This document shows positions 4,295 through 9,703 of a stretch of DNA of 9,703 bases, piece by piece. Both the position numbers and the translations under genes were made by a program. Below the pieces are notes generated by a model. The model had not been told where the DNA came from. It saw only the letters and a program-made list of their open reading frames with translations, and searched no databases. The stretch comes from Pseudomonadota bacterium (GTDB taxonomy: Bacteria; Pseudomonadota; Alphaproteobacteria; Rickettsiales; Midichloriaceae). The stretch's first letter is position 1. The number at the start of each line of letters is the position of its first letter. The stretch covers positions 1-9,703 of the forward strand of contig JAQCBG010000013.1 of the NCBI GenBank assembly GCA_027621485.1, in the 5' to 3' direction.

Positions 4295-6910
4295 ATGGAA
4301 CTAAATAAGATTAGAAAATCCTTCTTAGAGTATTTTAAAAAAAATGATCACGCAATTTATGAATCAAGCTCTTTAATACCAAAAGATGACCCAACGCTTT
4401 ATTTTGTAAACGCTGGAATGGTTCAATTTAAAGAATGGTTTTTAGATTCGCAATGCGCAAAAGATACAAGTATAGCAACAAGTCAAAAATGTATAAGAGC
4501 AGGAGGTAAGCACAATGATCTTGAGAATGTAGGTTATACAAAAAGGCATCACACATTTTTTGAAATGCTGGGAAATTTTGCATTTAACGGCGTTTATTTT
4601 AAAGAGCGCGCAATAGAGCTTGCTTGGAATTATTTAACAAAAGAGCTGCTAATAGATGCTGCAAAGTTGTACATTACTGTGTTTCACGAAGATGATGAGG
4701 CATTTACCATATGGAAAAAAATTACTGGTTTTTCCAATAACAAGATTATTAGGATTTCAAGTAATGATAATTTTTGGTCTATGGGTGAGACTGGTCCATG
4801 TGGCCCTTGCACAGAAATATTTTTTGATCACGGTAATGCATATCAAGGTGGCCTTCCAGGCACAAAAGATGCAGATGGAGATAGATATACTGAAATATGG
4901 AATATAGTCTTCATGCAATATAATAAATTGCAAGATGGGAGAAATATATCATTAAACAAAACGGCAATTGATACTGGAATGGGTATTGAGCGAATAGCTG
5001 CAGTGCTTCAAGGTGTTGCGGATAATTATGAAATTAGTGATTTTAAATTTTTAATAAATCAAATTAAAAATTTATGCGGAGCAAAAGGCGGGCATGCATC
5101 ATATAAAGTGATCGCAGATCATATGAGAGCAATTTGTCATCTTATTGCAGATGGTGTTATGCCAGGAAATGAAGGTAGAGGCTACATACTTAGAAGAATC
5201 ATAAGAAGAGCTTTGCGTCACAGTAATGCTATACGAAAAGAAAGTGGTTATGATGTGATAAAGCCTATATTATATAAATTTGCAGATAATGTATTGGGGC
5301 AATTTCAAGATGTATATTTGGAAATTAAAAATGCATCTGCCTTGATTAAAGAAACGCTTAAACTTGAGGAGGAAAAATTTAATGGAATCTTAGATAAAGG
5401 AATTAAAATTTTAAAAGAGCATGAAGTAAATTTGTTTGCAGGAGATACACTCTCTGGAGATGTAGCATTTATGCTGTATGATACTTATGGTTTTCCATTA
5501 GATCTCACAAAAGATATATTGCGCTCAAAAAATATATTGGTGGATGAGGAAGGCTTTGAAAAAGAGATGCAAAAACAAAAAGTACATGCAAAAAATGCAA
5601 GGCCAAATTTTATATACGAAGGCTCTGGCGATCAATTATGGAAAAATTTATCGCAAAAATCTGTTATATCAACAGAGTTTGTGGGTTATGACAAAGAGCA
5701 ATGCAATGCTAAAGTACTTGCAATTACAAGTGTAGATGGATTTGAAATAGAGAGCGCAAAAGAAGGGGAGAGCGTTTGTATAATTTTTGATAAAACGCCT
5801 TTTTATGCAGAATCCGGAGGTCAAGTTTCAGATACTGGAGTTATTGAGGGTATTGGCGCTATATATGATGTACAAAAAAAGCTTGATTTTTTTGTACATT
5901 TTGCGAATTTAAATGCAAATATAGAGCGCGAACAAATTGTAAAATTACAGATCGATTCAGAAAGGCGATTTCAAATTACAATCAACCACTCTGCAACCCA
6001 TCTTTTGCATATGTCTCTTAGACTGCATCTTGGAGATCATGTTACGCAAAAAGGCTCTATAGTGGATCAAAATAGACTGCGTTTTGATTTTTCTCATCAT
6101 TCTGCTTTAAAGTTAAATGAGATAGAGAGCATTGAGAATACTGTTAATGACAATATTTTTGCCGGAGAAGCTTCTGTAATTCAAAATTGCAGTAAAGCAG
6201 AAGCAATGCAAAAGGGCGCAATGGCTCTTTTTGGAGAGTCATATAAAGACAATGTCAGAGTTGTATCTATTGGCAAATCTATTGAGCTATGCGGTGGAAC
6301 TCACGTTAAAAATACCGCAAGCATTGGTGCATTCAAAATTATTAATCAGTCTGCTGTTGCTGCTGGAATCAGAAGGATAGAAGCAGTAACTGGAAAAAAA
6401 TGCATATCATTCCTTAGTATGCAGTATTCTACTATTCAAGTAATTTCAGAGTTGCTGAAGTGTAATCAGGAAAATTTAGTAGATAAAATTATTAATTTAC
6501 AAAATACAAACAGAGAATTAGAAAAAAAAGCATTGTCTCAGAAACTTCTATTAATATCTAGTAAGGTGGTAGTAAGTGAAATTTTAGGGCGGAGCGTTGC
6601 GTCAGTAACATCTACTGAGTTATCTATAAAAGAAGCGAGAGACTTAACATCCATCATTCAGAAAAATCATAATTGTCACATTTGTTTAGTGTATGCTGTA
6701 GATAAAGATAAACTTTCCATTATAGTGAGTAGCGGAATAGATGAATTTGCAGCAAGCGCTCTTACAGATAATATAAAGAGCGTCTTGAATGCAGATGGAG
6801 GCGGTAATAAAAAAATATCACAAATAGGCGGAATTACCTCTGATAAATTAGATAAAGCAAGGCGTTTAGTTATTGAATTTATAAAGCAAGTTCTAGGAGA
6901 CAATAATTAG
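4295..6910 (+). CDS. alaS: alanine-tRNA ligase
   Basis: A class II synthetase that attaches alanine to tRNA-Ala and hydrolyses mischarged Ser- and Gly-tRNA-Ala; cytosolic. The protein is 871 residues, close to the usual 870-880. The catalytic domain (about 1-240) shows NAGMVQFK, RAGGKHNDLENVGYTKRHHTFFEMLGNF (motif 2 region), GPCGPCTEI and motif 3 GMGIER ending at Arg233. A tRNA-recognition domain follows (about 250-440). The editing site zinc ligands are intact: His565 and His569 in HSATHLLH, Cys666 and His670 in CGGTH. The C-Ala domain ends the protein, with a glycine-rich DGGG at 834-837 and IGG shortly after. ATG at 4295 is chosen because MELNKIRKSFLEYF aligns with the family start; an in-frame TTG at 4277 adds six unlike residues. 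Only a weak GAG lies upstream. The stop is one base before ligA. Confidence 0.98.
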   Translation: MELNKIRKSFLEYFKKNDHAIYESSSLIPKDDPTLYFVNAGMVQFKEWFLDSQCAKDTSIATSQKCIRAGGKHNDLENVGYTKRHHTFFEMLGNFAFNGVYFKERAIELAWNYLTKELLIDAAKLYITVFHEDDEAFTIWKKITGFSNNKIIRISSNDNFWSMGETGPCGPCTEIFFDHGNAYQGGLPGTKDADGDRYTEIWNIVFMQYNKLQDGRNISLNKTAIDTGMGIERIAAVLQGVADNYEISDFKFLINQIKNLCGAKGGHASYKVIADHMRAICHLIADGVMPGNEGRGYILRRIIRRALRHSNAIRKESGYDVIKPILYKFADNVLGQFQDVYLEIKNASALIKETLKLEEEKFNGILDKGIKILKEHEVNLFAGDTLSGDVAFMLYDTYGFPLDLTKDILRSKNILVDEEGFEKEMQKQKVHAKNARPNFIYEGSGDQLWKNLSQKSVISTEFVGYDKEQCNAKVLAITSVDGFEIESAKEGESVCIIFDKTPFYAESGGQVSDTGVIEGIGAIYDVQKKLDFFVHFANLNANIEREQIVKLQIDSERRFQITINHSATHLLHMSLRLHLGDHVTQKGSIVDQNRLRFDFSHHSALKLNEIESIENTVNDNIFAGEASVIQNCSKAEAMQKGAMALFGESYKDNVRVVSIGKSIELCGGTHVKNTASIGAFKIINQSAVAAGIRRIEAVTGKKCISFLSMQYSTIQVISELLKCNQENLVDKIINLQNTNRELEKKALSQKLLLISSKVVVSEILGRSVASVTSTELSIKEARDLTSIIQKNHNCHICLVYAVDKDKLSIIVSSGIDEFAASALTDNIKSVLNADGGGNKKISQIGGITSDKLDKARRLVIEFIKQVLGDNN
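6895..6900 (+). promoter_or_regulatory. ribosome binding site of ligA inside the alaS 3' end
   Basis: AGGAGA lies 11 bases before the ligA ATG (6912) and within the last codons of alaS. It is one of the few good Shine-Dalgarno sequences here and supports the 6912 start. With a one-base gap between stop and start, translation of the two genes is probably coupled. Confidence 0.6.
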
Positions 6911-6911
6911 T

Positions 6912-8993
6912 ATGTATAATCTAAAAATTGCAACTAAAATCAAGAAACTGCAAGATGAGATAGCAAAGCATAACAAGCTTTATTATAATGATAATGCTCC
7001 AGTTCTAACAGATGCGGATTATGACGCACTCATAGAGGAGTTAAAGGATTTGATCAAGCTTCATCCAGAGATTTCTAAGAATGTATTACAAGGCTCTGTT
7101 AATGCATTGGATGTGGTTGGTGCTGAGCCAGATTCAAGATTCAATAAAATTTCTCATAAAAAGCCAATGCTTTCTTTGAGTAATGCTTTTTCATGGAGTG
7201 ATGTTTTGGATTTTGTTAAAAGAATTAATAAATATACAAAGCTAGATGAATTTCCAAACTTTTGCTGTGAACCAAAAATAGATGGCATTTCATTTTCTGC
7301 ATTCTATGAAAATGGAAAATTAAAGCAGGCTGCAACAAGAGGCGATGGGATTTTAGGAGAGGATATAAAATCTAATATCTCTACTATTAAAGATTTTCCT
7401 ATAGAGATTGCATATAAAGGTCAAGTAGAGGTAAGGGGAGAGGTTTATATGAGTAAAGAAGATTTTATACTGATAAATGATGAGCGCGCAAAGCTTAATG
7501 AATCTTTATTTGCAAACCCTAGAAATGCTGCTGCTGGCTCTTTAAGGCAAATTGATCCAGAAATTACTAGAGCGCGCAAGTTAAAATATTTTATATGGGG
7601 TGGGCTTGAATTACCAGAGGATAAAAGTAAAACGCAAGTCAGTTTTTTGAATTTACTTCAAGATATTGGCTTTATAATTAATAAACATATAAGAGAGATT
7701 AATACAGAAAAAGATCTGCATGAATATTATACAGAAATGTTTAATGAAAGAGCAAAGCTTCCCTATGACATAGATGGACTTGTATACAAAGTGAATAGTA
7801 TTTCTCACCAAGAAATAATGGGCGCAAATAGTAAAGCTCCAAGATGGGCGATTGCTCATAAATTTCCTCCGGAAATTGCAAAAACATGCGTTGAGAATAT
7901 CACCGTTCAAGTTGGTAGAACTGGCGCAATTACTCCTGTTGTGCATTTTAAGCCAATTAATATAGGCGGGGTTTTAGTTAGTAAAGCAAGTATACATAAT
8001 AGCGATGAAATAAAAAGAAAAGGCATATTTATTGGTAGTATTGTAACTGTAAAGAGGGCAGGCGATGTAATTCCTCAAATTATTTTATCTGAAAATCCAT
8101 CATCCACTTTGAATTCTACGCAAAACAAAGATGAAGCGCCTTGTTTTGTATTTCCAAAAACTTGTCCATCATGTAATTCGCATCTTGTAAGAGATTTAGA
8201 TGGCGTTGTAATAAGATGCATCAATCATCAATCTTGCAGGGCTCAAAAGATTGAATATATGAAGTATTTCATATCTAAAAAAGCATTTAATATTATTGGT
8301 TTTGGCGCAAAGCATATTGAGCAGTTTTTAAATTTTGAGATAATTCAAGATGCAGTTGATATATTAAAGATTCCTGATAATAAATCTTTAATGATAAAAA
8401 TCCAAAATCTAGAGGGTTTTGGAGAGAAATCTGCAAATAATCTTCGATCGGCAATAATAACAGCTAGAAAAGTAAGTTTGCAAAGATTTATATATTCTCT
8501 TGGAATTAGATATGTTGGTATTATTACCGCACAGATTCTTGCAGATTACTTTGGATCTATAGAATCTATGAAGAATTTTATAGAGAAGTATTGCATATCA
8601 GATTTTGAAAATGGTATCAATGTTCTAGGGCGTATTGATGGAGTGGGTGAAATTTCAGCTCGTGCATTTGTAGAATTTTTTGCAAACTCAAGTGCATATT
8701 TTTATAGATTAATTGAGTACGTTGAAATTACCGAAGAAAGGCGCAATGAAAATAAAATTACAGAGAAATTAAGTGGAAAAACATTCATCTTGACTGGAGT
8801 ATTAAAAAGCATGAAGCGCTCTGCTGCAGAGGCCTTGATTAGAGAGCATGGCGGTATAATTGCACGCTCTGTTTCTGCAAAATTAGATTTTTTAATTTGC
8901 GGAGAAAGTCCTGGAAGTAAGCTTCAAAAAGCAAAAGATTATAAAATCAATATCTTATTTGAAAATGAATGGAGGAAGATGCTTGATATATAA
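6912..8993 (+). CDS. ligA: NAD-dependent DNA ligase
   Basis: Seals single-strand nicks in duplex DNA during replication and repair, using NAD+ as the adenylate donor. The 693 residues cover the full family layout. The N-terminal Ia domain, which binds the NMN half, has HNKLYYNDNAPVLTDADYDAL. The nucleotidyltransferase domain has the AMP-accepting Lys122 in KIDG (122-125) and TRGDG (142-146). The OB fold has VQVGRTGAITPVV. Four zinc cysteines are present at 418, 421, 436 and 442, ending CRAQ. Helix-hairpin-helix repeats follow (about 480-600, e.g. LEGFGEKSANNL and IDGVGEISARAF). A C-terminal BRCT domain (about 618-690) has HGG and the conserved Trp687. Slightly longer than E. coli LigA (671). 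No motif is missing. It follows alaS by one base and so shares its transcript; the functions are unrelated. Confidence 0.98.
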   Translation: MYNLKIATKIKKLQDEIAKHNKLYYNDNAPVLTDADYDALIEELKDLIKLHPEISKNVLQGSVNALDVVGAEPDSRFNKISHKKPMLSLSNAFSWSDVLDFVKRINKYTKLDEFPNFCCEPKIDGISFSAFYENGKLKQAATRGDGILGEDIKSNISTIKDFPIEIAYKGQVEVRGEVYMSKEDFILINDERAKLNESLFANPRNAAAGSLRQIDPEITRARKLKYFIWGGLELPEDKSKTQVSFLNLLQDIGFIINKHIREINTEKDLHEYYTEMFNERAKLPYDIDGLVYKVNSISHQEIMGANSKAPRWAIAHKFPPEIAKTCVENITVQVGRTGAITPVVHFKPINIGGVLVSKASIHNSDEIKRKGIFIGSIVTVKRAGDVIPQIILSENPSSTLNSTQNKDEAPCFVFPKTCPSCNSHLVRDLDGVVIRCINHQSCRAQKIEYMKYFISKKAFNIIGFGAKHIEQFLNFEIIQDAVDILKIPDNKSLMIKIQNLEGFGEKSANNLRSAIITARKVSLQRFIYSLGIRYVGIITAQILADYFGSIESMKNFIEKYCISDFENGINVLGRIDGVGEISARAFVEFFANSSAYFYRLIEYVEITEERRNENKITEKLSGKTFILTGVLKSMKRSAAEALIREHGGIIARSVSAKLDFLICGESPGSKLQKAKDYKINILFENEWRKMLDI

Positions 8994-8995
8994 AC

Positions 8996-9037
8996 TTCAA
9001 TCTTAAATTGAATTATAATAATAGAATTATAATAATA
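8996..9037. repeat. 14-bp tandem duplication and small AT hairpin before plsY
   Basis: GAATTATAATAATA occurs twice head to tail, at 9010-9023 and 9024-9037, without mismatch. Each copy contains TATAAT (9014-9019 and 9028-9033), but neither has a good -35 at 16-18 bp. Just upstream TTCAAT (8996-9001) can pair with ATTGAA (9007-9012) around a 5-base loop, a weak stem that overlaps the first copy. The duplication may come from replication slippage; two -10 boxes for plsY are possible but unproven. Confidence 0.5.
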
Positions 9038-9054
9038 CATTGTAGTAATAAAAA

Positions 9055-9702
9055 ATGAACGGCATTTTTATATTTATTTTGATAATTTGCTATTTACTTG
9101 GCTCTATACCATTTGGACTTATTATCGCTCATCTTTTTAAGATTCAAGACCCAAGAAATATTGGGTCTGGTAACATAGGAGCTACAAATATGACGCGCTC
9201 TGGAGGTAGATTTATTGGAGCATTAACTTTTCTATTAGATGCGGGGAAAGGTTCGCTTGCAGTCATATTTGGAAAACATGCAGAGTGTATTTTGAAGATT
9301 ATTAACATAGAGGCGCAACCTTATGAGTTTACAAATGCGCCTTTATGTTCTTTGTTTATGTTATTTGCAATAATTGGTCATACTTTTCCTATTTGGTTAA
9401 GATTTAAAGGTGGTAAAGGCGTATCTACTTTTTTTGGATGCCTTCTTGTATTTGATATTTTTTCTTTTTTATTTGGGATTCTTACATGGATCATAGTTTT
9501 TTATATAAAAAAAATTGCATCCATTGCATCTGTTATATCTACTATTAGCTCGTGCGTAATACATATAATTTTCATTCAAAGTGCTTCTTATGATGCAGTC
9601 TCTATAATTATACCGGTTGTATGCGTGTGTGTAATTACTTTAAAGCATATAAGTAATATTAAAAAATTATTAACAGGCAGAGAATCTAGTTTTATTTTAT
9701 AA
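9055..9702 (+). CDS. plsY: glycerol-3-phosphate acyltransferase PlsY
   Basis: A polytopic inner-membrane enzyme that transfers the acyl group of acyl-phosphate to the 1-position of glycerol-3-phosphate, the first committed step of phospholipid synthesis; it works with PlsX, not seen here. At 215 residues the length is normal. All three family motifs are present: GSGNIGATNMTRSGG (37-51), GHTFPIWLRFKGGKGVST (108-125) and KHISNIKKLLTGRE (197-210), the last slightly altered from the common RHxxNIxRLLxGxE. An N-terminal hydrophobic helix contains the usual YLLGSIPFG (13-21), and several more membrane segments follow. The ATG at 9055 aligns with family starts; no Shine-Dalgarno is visible. It lies 61 bp after ligA on the same strand and is probably read from the alaS-ligA transcript, unless the TATAAT boxes at 9014 or 9028 are used. 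The gene ends one base before the window edge. Confidence 0.96.
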   Translation: MNGIFIFILIICYLLGSIPFGLIIAHLFKIQDPRNIGSGNIGATNMTRSGGRFIGALTFLLDAGKGSLAVIFGKHAECILKIINIEAQPYEFTNAPLCSLFMLFAIIGHTFPIWLRFKGGKGVSTFFGCLLVFDIFSFLFGILTWIIVFYIKKIASIASVISTISSCVIHIIFIQSASYDAVSIIIPVVCVCVITLKHISNIKKLLTGRESSFIL

Positions 9703-9703
9703 A

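Noticed and set aside
4656..4907. Plus-strand ORF inside alaS in another frame
   Set aside because: It lies wholly within the conserved catalytic domain of alaS and has no family likeness.
5364..5395. GAGGAGG followed by an ATG inside alaS, resembling an internal start
   Set aside because: The bases encode LEEEKFNG in alaS; the ATG is out of frame and reaches a stop after two more codons.
6676..6903. Minus-strand ORF opposite the alaS 3' end
   Set aside because: It is the antisense shadow of the conserved C-Ala domain, with no promoter or ribosome site.
7653..7946. Minus-strand ORF opposite ligA
   Set aside because: It is the antisense shadow of the ligA adenylation and OB-fold region; Cys and Phe richness comes from reverse-complemented codons.

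Overview
This window is a strongly AT-rich stretch (by eye about 30% GC) of a bacterial chromosome carrying conserved housekeeping genes. The gene content points to an alphaproteobacterium, most likely in or near the order Rickettsiales. Haem synthesis starts with 5-aminolevulinate synthase, the alphaproteobacterial (C4) route. The ATP synthase a and c subunits resemble rickettsial ones (SFTNSS near the start of subunit a; [14 protein letters not shown] in the loop of subunit c). The F0 genes stand alone, without the F1 genes beside them. The placement is from remembered family features, not from a search.

Layout. Bases 1-420 hold the 3' end of a 5'-nucleotidase-family gene cut by the window edge. 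Bases 421-648 are non-coding and contain a nested inverted repeat (435-543) followed directly by a good promoter (544-572). Next come atpB (649-1464), atpE (1581-1808) and a b'-type atpF (1838-2326), all on +, with a second promoter in front of atpE. Convergent to them lies hemA (3597-2395, minus). Behind it on the minus strand is a small three-helix membrane protein of unknown function (4056-3733), with a terminator-like hairpin between the two. A divergent intergenic region (4057-4294) carries a promoter for the small gene, a tandem heptamer and an imperfect palindrome. Then alaS (4295-6910), ligA (6912-8993) and plsY (9055-9702) run on +, with alaS and ligA one base apart.

How the genes work together. 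AtpB, AtpE and the b'-like protein are parts of the membrane F0 sector that carries protons and drives ATP synthesis; the F1 genes, delta and the ordinary b subunit are not in view. HemA makes the first haem precursor from glycine and succinyl-CoA. AlaS charges tRNA-Ala, LigA seals nicks in DNA, and PlsY makes lysophosphatidic acid for membrane lipids. The alaS-ligA-plsY group looks like one transcript of unrelated housekeeping genes.

I found no defence system, mobile element, CRISPR array, tRNA or rRNA. No clear new multi-gene system is visible. The points most worth a second look are the nested inverted repeat before atpB, the b'-like subunit with no b gene beside it, an extra loop of about 30 residues in subunit a, and a strong Shine-Dalgarno with a 10-codon ORF lying across the atpE promoter.
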